Part shown: piece by piece, positions 54,307 to 61,941 of the stretch
Layout of the letters: every line of letters begins with the position of its first letter
How positions within the stretch are numbered: the stretch's first letter is position 1
NCBI GenBank assembly: GCA_902168105.1
Contig: CABHOY010000075.1
Span: 310,001-374,000 of the forward strand
Source: an uncultured Flavihumibacter sp.
GTDB lineage: Bacteria > Bacteroidota > Bacteroidia > Chitinophagales > Chitinophagaceae
Reading direction: 5' to 3'
DNA length: 64,000 nucleotides
The notes under the pieces: generated by a model
Seen by the model: only the letters and a program-made list of their open reading frames with translations
Databases searched by the model: none
Told to the model about the DNA's origin: nothing
Translations under genes and position numbers: made by a program

Positions 54307-55093
54307 AGTTTGGAATCAGTTTATCCAGTTCGTGAACATTCAGGAACGGAGGTATACTGCTATCTGGTATAAGCTGCTACGCGGACAAATTAGGCGGGTG
54401 GCTGACCATCTGAAGCACAAAGGTATTGACGATACCCTGGCCGTCATGAGCCTACTTATCACCAGGGAGGAAACGGAGGCGCTACTCAGGAAACTGTACA
54501 CAGACGTAGGGGTTAAATGGGCAAACATCGAGTATGGAAACATTGAGGACTATACAAAGTCATGGAGCCAGCCTGTACGCCTTAAACGCTTTGGCTTTAA
54601 CTCGCTATGGGAAAGTCTGCTGGATATCTTCTTCGGCCTAAAGGGCGGGCAGAAGATCGTCAAGATCACTGATACAACCCGGAACTGGCTGATTGATCAG
54701 ATACACAAAGGCCGTGAACAGGGTATTGGTCCGGAACAGATCGCGATGTCGATGGTGGATAATAAGGTGGTGCCATTGGCCCGCGCCCGCGTCATTTCCC
54801 GAACAGAGGTTGTAGGCGCTGCTAACTTTGGTGGTATCACAGCGGCGCGACAAAGTAAGCTGAAGATGAATAAGCGCTGGGTGAATGCCAGGGATAAGCG
54901 GGTAAGGGAGAAGCACAAGGACAAGGCCCGTGGTGGTGTTGGTGGAGAGGTCGTACCGTTAGAGCAGCCATTCAGCAACGGGCTAATGCATCCAGGTGAT
55001 CCGGATGGATCTGCTGAAGAGGTAATACAATGTCGTTGCCTTGCCAGTCATCGACCAGTTAGGGACGAAACAGGATTGCCAGTATTAATTTGA
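54293..55093 (+). CDS. MuF-like head morphogenesis protein
   Basis: The protein has 266 residues from the ATG at 54293, overlapping the previous gene by 14 bases. The C-terminal part matches the phage Mu gpF family: ARARVISRTEVVGAANFGG, then RWVNARDKRVREKHKDK, and a final HPGDPDGSAEEVIQCRCL with the paired cysteines. In Mu-like and SPP1-like phages this protein joins the head interior or portal vicinity. Its place directly after portal fits. Confidence 0.9.
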   Translation: MTDAEVWNQFIQFVNIQERRYTAIWYKLLRGQIRRVADHLKHKGIDDTLAVMSLLITREETEALLRKLYTDVGVKWANIEYGNIEDYTKSWSQPVRLKRFGFNSLWESLLDIFFGLKGGQKIVKITDTTRNWLIDQIHKGREQGIGPEQIAMSMVDNKVVPLARARVISRTEVVGAANFGGITAARQSKLKMNKRWVNARDKRVREKHKDKARGGVGGEVVPLEQPFSNGLMHPGDPDGSAEEVIQCRCLASHRPVRDETGLPVLI

Positions 55094-55114
55094 TAAATCA
55101 AAGAAGACAACTAT

Positions 55115-55252
55115 ATGGGACCAGTCGGAGATCTCGGGCCGCGCGGCTGTTGGATATCGGCGGCAATTTTAGCTATTATCGGCCTGTTTGCAGTGGGGTA
55201 CTTAATTCATTCAGCTATCCAGTGGCTGATCAGTCATGTTCATTTTTCTTAA
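55115..55252 (+). CDS. 45-residue protein with Gly-Pro-rich start and membrane span
   Basis: The frame from the ATG at 55115 gives 45 residues: a collagen-like MGPVGDLGPRGCW, then one hydrophobic segment (ISAAILAIIGLFAVGYLI) and a polar tail. It is in a different frame from the adjacent basic gene and starts 22 bases after the MuF stop. I have seen similar Gly-Pro-leading mini-proteins in this family of prophages, but the role is unknown. Confidence 0.55.
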   Translation: MGPVGDLGPRGCWISAAILAIIGLFAVGYLIHSAIQWLISHVHFS

Positions 55253-55260
55253 TGATGCCA

Positions 55261-55452
55261 ATGAATAAAGGTAGACGACACGAGGTTAAAATGAATAAGT
55301 ATAAACGCCGACTGCATATCTATGGTTTAAGGCCAGCGGATGGCAATTTATACGCATATAGGTCACACAGTTGCCCTTGTTCATGTGACGTATGCAGCCA
55401 TAGCAAGTATAAGCGCGCGGTTAAGCATAAGCACCGAATATATGAGTATTGA
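55261..55452 (+). CDS. Small basic Cys-rich phage protein
   Basis: The protein has 63 residues from the ATG at 55261: MNKGRRHEVKMNKYKRRL, then YRSHSCPCSCDVCSHSKYKR with four closely spaced cysteines and a basic end. The pattern (RRL, GL, YRSHGxPCSC, Y-R) recurs among small prophage proteins of Bacteroidota that I recognise but for which no function is known. The Cys cluster suggests zinc binding and nucleic-acid contact. Confidence 0.7.
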   Translation: MNKGRRHEVKMNKYKRRLHIYGLRPADGNLYAYRSHSCPCSCDVCSHSKYKRAVKHKHRIYEY

Positions 55453-55481
55453 TATTTTACATTGCCTAATAAAAATTAACA

Positions 55482-55781
55482 ATGAGTGAAACTACAAACC
55501 AATTAGCGGCTATTAACTCAGATGTACTGAGGATGCCAAGTACTGGCAGGATTGTTTACTACTTCCCGAATGGGCAAGATGATGAGCTGGGGTTTTCCCA
55601 TCCTCAGAAAATGGCTGCAATAGTTGTTGATGGTGTCGATACGGCGCCGGACCTCTGTGTATTTACCAGGTGGCCCGAACGGCCTATGGTGACAAAGCTG
55701 TCCGTACAACATAAATCAGCGGTGCGGAATGCTAACGGTAACTATGTTGGTTCCTATTGGGATTGGCGTGAAATCAGATAA
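55482..55781 (+). CDS. Hypothetical phage protein, beta-rich
   Basis: The 99-residue protein contains RIVYYFPNGQDDELGFSHPQKMAAIVVDG and ends YVGSYWDWREI; a small beta domain is likely. Similar genes are frequent near the head module of Bacteroidota prophages, where no role has been assigned. Its start is 30 bases after the Cys-rich gene. Confidence 0.65.
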   Translation: MSETTNQLAAINSDVLRMPSTGRIVYYFPNGQDDELGFSHPQKMAAIVVDGVDTAPDLCVFTRWPERPMVTKLSVQHKSAVRNANGNYVGSYWDWREIR

Positions 55782-55783
55782 CG

Positions 55784-55954
55784 ATGGATCTTGACTACAT
55801 TATCAACCGGGCCATCCCAATCGCACCAGATGAGTGCAAAATAAAGAAGGCCCGTAAGGAGCAGCTACGCTTACAGACCAAAAAGGATCTGCTGATATTG
55901 ATAGCAGCTAACTTTACGCCAAAGCAACCAGCTACTGATAAAAAAGAAGGTTGA
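55784..55954 (+). CDS. 56-residue basic helical protein
   Basis: The frame from the ATG at 55784, 3 bases after the preceding stop, gives 56 residues: IINRAIPIAPDECKIKKARKEQLRLQTKKDLLILIAANF. It is basic and helical with no recognised family. Tight packing with the previous gene supports it. It is the last gene before the second predicted phage promoter. Confidence 0.55.
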   Translation: MDLDYIINRAIPIAPDECKIKKARKEQLRLQTKKDLLILIAANFTPKQPATDKKEG

Positions 55955-55956
55955 TA

Positions 55957-55983
55957 TTGGAATTGAATAAATTACTACTTTTG
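55957..55983 (+). promoter_or_regulatory. Predicted promoter before the protease/capsid block
   Basis: TACTTTTG (55976-55983) matches TAnnTTTG. A TTG at 55957-55959 lies 16 bases upstream and another at 55951-55953 lies 22 bases upstream, so a -33 element is possible although spacing is not ideal. The region up to 56126 has no convincing gene. Confidence 0.5.
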
Positions 55984-56000
55984 TACCGTATGGCTGAAAA

Positions 56001-56019
56001 ACACAAATTCAATTTGTGT
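56001..56019. promoter_or_regulatory. 19-bp perfect palindrome downstream of the promoter
   Basis: ACACAAATT and AATTTGTGT are perfect inverted repeats around a single C. It begins 17 bases after the -7 element, in the initially transcribed region, and can act as an operator or as a short RNA hairpin. Confidence 0.6.
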
Positions 56020-56037
56020 AACGAGAAGGCCAGAACA

Positions 56038-56053
56038 AATTCTCTCCCCAATT
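56038..56053 (+). repeat. 16-nt repeat, copy 2
   Basis: AATTCTCTCCCCAATT is identical to the copy at 50392-50407, on the same strand and again downstream of a predicted promoter. It lies 73 bases before the protease gene. Confidence 0.7.
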
Positions 56054-56125
56054 GCCCTGATTCTTCCCAACACACAGAGAAAAGAAAAATTACTTCACCG
56101 GTTCCCAAACAGGTGACTTCAAGCC

Positions 56126-56899
56126 ATGCGCATCCAACTAACGCGCATGAGAACAGAAAAAGCAATCCAGTATAAGGATTTCGAGGGGGCTGTCAAGGAT
56201 GTAGTCCGTGACGTAGACCTACCATCGCGAACTGTAAAAATCGCGATAGCGTCATTTGGCGCTCATAACCTTGATCGTGATCGTGATGTTATCCTGTCTT
56301 CTGCAGTGACTAAGACAATCAAAGAGCGCGGCCCTGCTGGTACGCAGGAGATCTGGCATATGTGCGATCACTGGTATGACCTGGCTCATGGCCTTTCCAA
56401 ATTCAAGGAATTATATGTTGAAGGTGAATACCTGATTGGCGTATCTCCAATAGCCAAAACCCCCATGGGTGATATAGCCATGGAACACTATGATGCTGGT
56501 AATATCAACCAGCATAGTATTGGTTTCACGGTGGTGAATGAAGAACCTCAGAAGGATGGTACCAACATCATTAAAGAATTAATCCTTTGGGAGGGATCAG
56601 CGGTTCTTTGGGGCGCCAATCCCAATACACCGGTTCTTTCCGTTCAAAAGTCCCTTACTAAGGAACGGGCTAAATCTATGCTGTCTACAGTTATGAAGAC
56701 CCTAAGAAGCGGGTCTCATAATGATGATACATACTACCTCCTGGAACTACAATTCAAACAGCTACAGCAGTATATCAGCGACCTGGAAGAGAAAGCCACT
56801 GCGCCGGCATTGACCACGCAGCCGGTAGCACAGGAATACGATTATGCCGCGCTGGCTAATTCTATAAAATCAATAACTGACATCGTAAAAACAAAATAA
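56126..56899 (+). CDS. HK97-type prohead protease
   Basis: The 257-residue protein (an ATG at 56147 is an equally good start) has the herpesvirus-assemblin-like serine protease pattern: the strand VKIAIASFGAHNLDRDRDVI, His in CDHWYDLAHG, Ser in NQHSIGFTVV and Glu in LWEGSAVLWGANP. It should cleave the scaffold or delta domain of the capsid protein during maturation. A helical C-terminal tail (about residues 195-257) may be a scaffold portion. It lies 1 base before the capsid gene. Confidence 0.9.
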   Translation: MRIQLTRMRTEKAIQYKDFEGAVKDVVRDVDLPSRTVKIAIASFGAHNLDRDRDVILSSAVTKTIKERGPAGTQEIWHMCDHWYDLAHGLSKFKELYVEGEYLIGVSPIAKTPMGDIAMEHYDAGNINQHSIGFTVVNEEPQKDGTNIIKELILWEGSAVLWGANPNTPVLSVQKSLTKERAKSMLSTVMKTLRSGSHNDDTYYLLELQFKQLQQYISDLEEKATAPALTTQPVAQEYDYAALANSIKSITDIVKTK

Positions 56900-56900
56900 C

Positions 56901-58136
56901 ATGTTTACTAACATAGTAAGAAAGAACTATGACGTTGCAGCGCCAGGCGCTCCAGGTTCTGGTGGTGATATTTCGGTGGTCACCAAATCAATCGGTGATC
57001 TGAAAACCGCCCTTGATGCAGGCCAGACCAAGACTGAAAACGACATTAAAGGTGTCAAAGATTCCGTAACCGCTGTTCAAACCTCTGTGGAAGAGGTTAA
57101 GAATGATCAGGAAGAACTCAAAAAGCAGGTGAACATCATCAAAGCAAAAGCCGGTCGTATTTCCGGCGCTCCTGAAGCAAAGGGATTTAATGGTCTGGTA
57201 AACGATCTGGTTACAGAGAACGCAGATAAATTCAAAGGAGTAGCCAACGGTAGCGTTAAATCCTTCTCATTTAAGATCGAACAAAAGGCTGCTGGTGATA
57301 TGACCGCTCCTAATAGTTTGACTGGCGATTACCCCAAAGAGTATAACAGTGAAATTATTTCGTTGCCATCAGCGAAAACTCACTTACGTCAGTTGTTTGG
57401 GGTTGGTGCTACCGGTGAGCGAACACATACTTTCTACCAGGAAACAGCAGTGGAGGGTGGCGTAGCTGCTCAAACTGCAGAAGGAGCGACAAAATCCAAG
57501 ATTGATTTTAAGCTCACAGAGAAGGACGCCCCTGTTAAGACAATCGCTGGTTTTACTGTGATCAGTCGCCAGCTGCTGAATAACCTTCCTGGCATGTCCT
57601 CTTTCATGACAAAACGCTTACCCGAATTGTTCTATAAAGAGGAAGACCGCCAGTTGCTTATCGGTACAGGGCTGAATGGTGAATTGTCAGGACTTATCCC
57701 GGCAATTTCTGCGGCATCTACTACAGCGGATACCTATCTGGACGCGATAATCGACACCATTGGGGAAATAGAAGATACAGACGAAGATGTAAACGCTATG
57801 TTATTCCGTCCCGCCGATTATTACAAGATCCTGAAAGTGTCTACACTCAACAAGCCTGACATCGTTGTAATCGATCCTGCTACTGGTAGACTGAGAATCG
57901 CGGGCGTTCCGGTCTTTAAGTCTACATCTGTACCAGCAGGAACTGCCATTATTGGTGATTACAACCTGGGGGCTGACATCCTGCAGCTTACAAGCGTCAA
58001 TGTTGCCATATCCTGGGAAGATGGAGACAACTTCAAAAAGAACATGGCTACAGTAAGGGTAGAAGCTGAAGAAGCTTTCCCTATCTACCGGCCGGCAGCT
58101 TTCAGAAAGTTGACCCTCCCAGCTATCGAAGTATAG
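56901..58136 (+). CDS. Major capsid protein (HK97 fold)
   Basis: The 411-residue protein starts with a coiled-coil region (about residues 30-90, DLKTALDAGQTKTENDIKG to EEVKNDQEELKKQVNIIKAK), the delta-domain scaffold removed by the protease, and continues with the HK97 fold: SLPSAKTHLRQLFGVG, VKTIAGFTVISRQLLNNLPGM, YKEEDRQLLIGTGLNGELSGLI, AMLFRPADYYKILKV, RLRIAGVPVFKSTSVPAGTAIIGDY and a late EEAFPIYRPAAFRKL. It builds the icosahedral shell. Confidence 0.95.
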   Translation: MFTNIVRKNYDVAAPGAPGSGGDISVVTKSIGDLKTALDAGQTKTENDIKGVKDSVTAVQTSVEEVKNDQEELKKQVNIIKAKAGRISGAPEAKGFNGLVNDLVTENADKFKGVANGSVKSFSFKIEQKAAGDMTAPNSLTGDYPKEYNSEIISLPSAKTHLRQLFGVGATGERTHTFYQETAVEGGVAAQTAEGATKSKIDFKLTEKDAPVKTIAGFTVISRQLLNNLPGMSSFMTKRLPELFYKEEDRQLLIGTGLNGELSGLIPAISAASTTADTYLDAIIDTIGEIEDTDEDVNAMLFRPADYYKILKVSTLNKPDIVVIDPATGRLRIAGVPVFKSTSVPAGTAIIGDYNLGADILQLTSVNVAISWEDGDNFKKNMATVRVEAEEAFPIYRPAAFRKLTLPAIEV

Positions 58137-58151
58137 TAAAAACCTAAGTGC

Positions 58152-58175
58152 AAAGGGCTGTGATTGCAGCCCTTT
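58152..58175 (+). terminator. Hairpin after the capsid gene
   Basis: AAAGGGCTG (58152-58160) pairs with CAGCCCTTT (58167-58175) around TGATTG. A CT-rich stretch follows rather than a clean T-run, so it may only partly terminate or protect the capsid mRNA end. Confidence 0.6.
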
Positions 58176-58213
58176 CATCTTCTTCATTCATCATTCAATC
58201 ATCGCAATAACAC

Positions 58214-58612
58214 ATGAAAAATATCTTTCTTCTGGTAGGACTTACCCTTATGACGGCGGTAGTATCTGCTCAGTCATTCCCGTCGCAAGCTCTGACCAAC
58301 GCTGATACGGCAACTTTTACCCTGCGTGCACTGAAGCCGACGCCGGCAATATCCTTTCAGCTGGTGCTAACAAAGGTGTCAGGTACGGTAGCTGGTAATG
58401 CGCTAGTACAGGCCAGTAATGATAATATCAATTTCAACACTATCAGTACGGATCTGGTAGCGGACACCGTCACACTTACGAACGGATCTGCATCTTATCT
58501 TTTCGACTGTAAGGAATCGAAATATAACTACTACAGACTACGGGTAATTACAACCGGTACACAGGCATCCACAGCACAAGCATTTTACTACGCGAAGCCG
58601 CAAAACGAGTAG
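58214..58612 (+). CDS. Signal-peptide protein in the head module, unknown
   Basis: The 132-residue protein has a textbook signal peptide (MKNIFLLVGLTLMTAVVSAQ) and then a beta-rich domain (FTLRALKPTPAISFQLVLTKVSG, ASYLFDCKESKYNYYRLRVITTG) with an immunoglobulin-like or lectin-like look. A signal peptide is unexpected between the capsid and connector genes. It may be an exported accessory protein carried with the head module. I recognise no family. Confidence 0.75.
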   Translation: MKNIFLLVGLTLMTAVVSAQSFPSQALTNADTATFTLRALKPTPAISFQLVLTKVSGTVAGNALVQASNDNINFNTISTDLVADTVTLTNGSASYLFDCKESKYNYYRLRVITTGTQASTAQAFYYAKPQNE

Positions 58613-58650
58613 CTGCCTATCGTTATTCTTCATTCTGTAAAACAAATTTT

Positions 58651-59205
58651 ATGCATGTACAAGTATTGAAGCGTTACCGTGATCGTGATACCAAAGTAAT
58701 CCATGAAGCAGGGGAGCTGGTCGAGTATAACAATATTCCCCGGATCGTCACCCTTGCCCGTGGCGGGTATGTTGAGCCGCTGGGACCATTGCCGGCTGAT
58801 GCCGAGCCGGAAGCAACTACTAATGTAGTAACCGCCAAACTAAGTGAAAACGACCTGAAAATACTTATGGATCGCTACGAGAAAGATTCCGCTAATGGCG
58901 AACATGTAGTAACCGAGGATGATCTGCAGAACAATCCCGACCTGGCGCCGATGGGGGGCAATGTTGGTGAAACAATTCAGCGTGGTCCTCATGTAACTAC
59001 AGAAGGCGGCAATGCGGATACAGACACTATCACCCAAGTGGACACACCGGTAATCACCCACGGATTTGTACAGGGCGTAAACGAACAGCCGGTGGTTGAA
59101 AGCACTCAAACGCATGGCTCCAATGTGGCAACCGAAACGGACAAGGAGCCATCCGGTAAAAAGAAAGGTGGCCGTCCTGCTGGTGGTAAAAAGGCTGGTA
59201 AATGA
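58651..59205 (+). CDS. Hypothetical structural-region protein with disordered tail
   Basis: The 184-residue protein has a small N-terminal beta domain (VQVLKRYRDRDTKVIHEAGELVEY), a helical part (LSENDLKILMDRYEKDS), and a long low-complexity tail of Thr, Glu, Gly and Asn ending in KKKGGRPAGGKKAGK. It resembles the small accessory or connector-associated proteins that follow capsid genes. It overlaps the next gene by 4 bases (ATGA), typical of coupled translation. Confidence 0.65.
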   Translation: MHVQVLKRYRDRDTKVIHEAGELVEYNNIPRIVTLARGGYVEPLGPLPADAEPEATTNVVTAKLSENDLKILMDRYEKDSANGEHVVTEDDLQNNPDLAPMGGNVGETIQRGPHVTTEGGNADTDTITQVDTPVITHGFVQGVNEQPVVESTQTHGSNVATETDKEPSGKKKGGRPAGGKKAGK

Positions 59206-59741
59206 TACGGAACCGGACACTGGATGTAAGTACCGTCACTGACGTTATTACCGAACCAGTAACACTGGAAGAGGCAAAAGAGGCTTTAACTATTGATTTT
59301 CCGGATCATAATACCCTCATAACGGGCCTGATCACTGCAGCCAGGCAATTGTTGGAAAAGCAGTTGAATATTACAATAGCCCCAAAGGTTCTGAGCGTGT
59401 ATTTCTCGTGTGACGGATGTTATGAATATCGCCTTCCCTACGGTCCGATTGGTGACGTGGTTTCCGTCTCCTTTACATATGAGCAGGGGGAGGGGGTTAG
59501 TATTTCATCCGATGATTACAAGATCATAGGAGCCGATTTTAAGCAGTTTAAGGGCAAACAGGGGTATTATACTATTCAGTATAAAGCGGGTTACAATCCA
59601 GCCCCGCAAGCCATAAAAAACGGCATTCTGAAACAGGTAGCCTGGATGTATGAGAATCGCGGGGATAAAACCACGGATGGAGTAATCAACCGGGATGTTC
59701 TTCTAATGTTGTCAGGGTACAATAAAAACTCGTGGATATGA
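59202..59741 (+). CDS. Head-tail connector protein (gp6/gp8-like)
   Basis: The 179-residue protein matches the head-tail connector family of HK97 gp6/phiE125 gp8 type: EPVTLEEAKEALTIDFPDHNTLITGLITAARQLLEKQLNITI at the start, YRLPYGPIGDVVSV and YTIQYKAGY in the middle, and a helical end (IKNGILKQVAWMYENRGD). It forms the ring below the portal. Its stop overlaps the next start. Confidence 0.88.
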   Translation: MIRNRTLDVSTVTDVITEPVTLEEAKEALTIDFPDHNTLITGLITAARQLLEKQLNITIAPKVLSVYFSCDGCYEYRLPYGPIGDVVSVSFTYEQGEGVSISSDDYKIIGADFKQFKGKQGYYTIQYKAGYNPAPQAIKNGILKQVAWMYENRGDKTTDGVINRDVLLMLSGYNKNSWI

Positions 59742-60061
59742 TAGGGGACATGAGAGCAAAGATAACGTTCCAGACACCAACCAGCGTTCCTGTTGGAGGC
59801 GCTGGATATGAGACCGGGTACGCTGATGCTCTTACCACTCTCTGTGAAGCGAAGTCGCTTAGTTCTTCACGTGATCTGGCAGCACATCAAACTACGCTGA
59901 AGAACGGGTACCGGTTTAAGCTCAGATACCGCGAAGGCTTTACACCGTCAAAGGACATGCTGATCATCTATAAGGGAAGTCAGTTCACTATCAATAGTAT
60001 CGAACCGGATAAAGACGATAGGGAAAAGTTCTGGATGATTATCGGTATTGAAAAAGGTTAG
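59738..60061 (+). CDS. Phage head closure protein (SPP1 gp16-like)
   Basis: The protein has 107 residues from the ATG at 59738, overlapping the previous stop in ATGA. It is the small beta-barrel stopper: MRAKITFQTPTSVPVGGAGYETGYAD, then YRFKLRYREGFTPSKDMLIIYKGSQFTINSIEPD, the usual signature (RYR, D-LI-Y-G-F-I). It would seal the portal after packaging. Confidence 0.88.
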   Translation: MIGDMRAKITFQTPTSVPVGGAGYETGYADALTTLCEAKSLSSSRDLAAHQTTLKNGYRFKLRYREGFTPSKDMLIIYKGSQFTINSIEPDKDDREKFWMIIGIEKG

Positions 60062-60063
60062 CT

Positions 60064-60642
60064 ATGGGATCATCATTCAAATTCAGCCTGAAAGGGATCA
60101 AAGATCTGAAAAAGAAGGCGAAGCAGCTGAAGGAAAAGGGGCCGCAAGTTGTTGCCCTTGTTGAAGCGGCGGCATATGATACGAATGATGATGCTATCAG
60201 TAATATCCAGTCAAACGGTAGTGTAGATCTTGGCGCGGGTGGTGGCCTGTTATCTCATCAATCAGTTGTACATATCAATGATTATACGTTTGAGGTAGTC
60301 AACTCCGCGAAATGGGCACCGTTCGTTGAGTGGGGAACCGGTAAGCAGGTCAAGGTATCAGCTGAATTCGAACAATACGCAAAGCAGTTTAAAGGGCCGT
60401 ATCCTGGTACATGGGATGAGTTTGAGCAGAATATCAGAGCCTGGATGAAACGACACGGCATACCGGAAGTTGAAATAAAAACCGATTCAGACGGAAATGA
60501 TCAGTACGTGGATGTTGTATTCCTGATTATGATGTCCATCTTGGAAAAAGGATTACCTGCAAGGCCATTTCTGTATCCTGCTTATATCAAGAATAAGACG
60601 AAACTGATTAAGGACGTAAAAGCGTTACTGGCAAAAAAATGA
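60064..60642 (+). CDS. HK97 gp10-like tail component
   Basis: The 192-residue protein begins FKFSLKGIKDLKKKAKQLKEKGPQVVALVEAAAYDTNDDAI and has GGGLLSHQSVVHI and FVEWGTGKQV, motifs of the HK97 gp10 tail-component/neck family. Late GLPARPFLYPAY is also characteristic. It probably forms part of the neck. It overlaps the next gene by 4 bases. Confidence 0.85.
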   Translation: MGSSFKFSLKGIKDLKKKAKQLKEKGPQVVALVEAAAYDTNDDAISNIQSNGSVDLGAGGGLLSHQSVVHINDYTFEVVNSAKWAPFVEWGTGKQVKVSAEFEQYAKQFKGPYPGTWDEFEQNIRAWMKRHGIPEVEIKTDSDGNDQYVDVVFLIMMSILEKGLPARPFLYPAYIKNKTKLIKDVKALLAKK

Positions 60643-61076
60643 AAGATCCGACATACACAATTCGAAATGTATACAGCCAATTACTTAGCGGTAACATCTT
60701 TCATAAAGGGAATCCGGTTGCAGTGTATGACGAATATGCATCAAAAACAGCCGTTGCTCCTTATGTTATCCTCGGTGCTCAGACGCTTTATCAGCAACCG
60801 CACCGCTGTACATTTAAAAGCGATTGCAGTATTACCGTGATCGTTGTTACCGCTTTTCCTGGTGCAGAACCAGGTAACAAGAAATTCGCTGATGATATAG
60901 GTAATCAGATTACAGAAATCATCCTGCCTGTTCCTGGAACAAATATCTACCTGGAGCCGGATTATGTGTGTGAAAATACAAAGATAGACGGAATAAACAG
61001 CAGCAGCAGCCAGGATAGCACACACAAGTATATTGAGAAAGCTATACGCTTTAATCATATTGTTAGAGAACTTTAA
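60639..61076 (+). CDS. Tail completion/terminator protein (gp17-like)
   Basis: The 145-residue protein (YTIRNVYSQLLSGNIFHKGNPVAVYDEYASKTAVAPYVILGAQT, then KSDCSITVIVVTAFPG and ITEIILPV) fits the position and the style of the DUF3168/tail-completion family that caps the tail tube. It is less conserved than its neighbours, so identity rests partly on synteny between the gp10-like protein and the tail tube protein. Confidence 0.7.
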   Translation: MKDPTYTIRNVYSQLLSGNIFHKGNPVAVYDEYASKTAVAPYVILGAQTLYQQPHRCTFKSDCSITVIVVTAFPGAEPGNKKFADDIGNQITEIILPVPGTNIYLEPDYVCENTKIDGINSSSSQDSTHKYIEKAIRFNHIVREL

Positions 61077-61087
61077 AACAAACAACA

Positions 61088-61537
61088 ATGTCAGAAAGAG
61101 GTATTATCAAGACCGTAGGTCTTCTTATCAAAACAGGGGAAACCTTCATTCCCCTAGTGTGCCAAACAGACCTAACGTTTGACCGTACCCGGGACGTGAT
61201 TAAGTCTGTGACAAAATGCGGAACTAAAAAGCAACCGAATCCAAGTCCAGACTATGAGGTAAGCGGTACTGCTGAAGTGTTACTTGGTGACGGGGAGGAA
61301 TTTACCACCAAAGCATCAGAGGCGAAAGTGGATGAACTATTCAGAAATGCAACTGAATTCGAGTGGCAGATTGGACCACTCAGTGGCACACCGGTGCCTG
61401 GTGACATTACGTATGCCGGCAAGGGATTCTTCTCAGATCTCAGCACCTCGTATCCAACCGAGGAAAACGCAACATTTGATTTTACTCTGGCTGTAGTAGG
61501 AGATTACACCCAGGAGGAAGAACCTTCAGAACCATAA
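61088..61537 (+). CDS. Major tail tube protein
   Basis: The 149-residue protein reads TVGLLIKTGETFIPLVCQTDLTFDRTRDVIKSVTKCG and YEVSGTAEVLLGDG, and ends with a beta strand and acidic tail. This matches the TP901-1-like tail tube fold. It is expected to be the main building block of the tail and precedes the chaperone pair and tape measure as in siphophages. Confidence 0.85.
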   Translation: MSERGIIKTVGLLIKTGETFIPLVCQTDLTFDRTRDVIKSVTKCGTKKQPNPSPDYEVSGTAEVLLGDGEEFTTKASEAKVDELFRNATEFEWQIGPLSGTPVPGDITYAGKGFFSDLSTSYPTEENATFDFTLAVVGDYTQEEEPSEP

Positions 61538-61539
61538 TT

Positions 61540-61941
61540 ATGAGCGGTATTACTGAAATAAATTTAGGGGGCAAAATTGTCACCCTCCGGTTCAACAACT
61601 GGCAAAAGGAGGCACTCGGTAAGCTATACGGAACAGATCCTTTAGAAGCTGGCCGGAAGATGCAAGAGCGATTGGAAGAAAGTATTCTGCTTGTTTCCTG
61701 TGATCTCATTTATACCGGTATGGTGGGAAACTATCGCGTTCAACTCAAGGACATTGATTTCACTATTGACCAGATTGTGGAATGGGTGGCTGATGCTGAT
61801 AATGCGGATATAGCTAGGGTGTTTAATGAATGGCTTGGCTCTTCTGGTCAGAGAAACCTACTACCAGGTGCTGATGCCGGTAAAAAAAAACAGCCAAGTC
61901 AGACGCAGCCAACCAAGAGAAAATCACCTGGGAAGAAGTAA
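61540..61941 (+). CDS. Tail assembly chaperone, short form (gpG analogue)
   Basis: The 133-residue protein (VTLRFNNWQKEALGKLYGTDPLEAGRKMQERLEESILLVSCDLIY, IDQIVEWVADADN) lies just before the tape measure, as gpG does in lambda-like phages. Its last 16 residues are lysine-rich and come from reading through an A9 run. A -1 shift on that run would extend the protein into the overlapping frame, giving a gpGT-type fusion. Both forms are normally needed to wrap the tape-measure protein during tail assembly. Confidence 0.82.
   Translation: MSGITEINLGGKIVTLRFNNWQKEALGKLYGTDPLEAGRKMQERLEESILLVSCDLIYTGMVGNYRVQLKDIDFTIDQIVEWVADADNADIARVFNEWLGSSGQRNLLPGADAGKKKQPSQTQPTKRKSPGKK
61884..61890 (+). promoter_or_regulatory. 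Probable -1 ribosomal frameshift site (A AAA AAA)
   Basis: A run of nine A residues covers 61882-61890 in frame as AAA AAA AAA after GGT. The heptamer A AAA AAA at 61884-61890 permits both Lys tRNAs to slip back one base. The -1 frame then reads with no stop until 62255, including 24 codons before the first ATG of that frame. No clear downstream pseudoknot is visible to me. Confidence 0.8.

Noticed and set aside
55991-56175. Short frame starting MAEKHKFNLCNEKART just after the second phage promoter
   Set aside because: It runs into the prohead protease start, reads as low-complexity Ser/Pro/His sequence and covers the palindrome and repeat, so I treat the patch as regulatory.
61882-61890. 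Sequencing error in the A9 run as the reason for the frame change
   Set aside because: The zero frame also ends in a sensible short product and the arrangement matches the known G/GT design; an error cannot be wholly excluded without reads.
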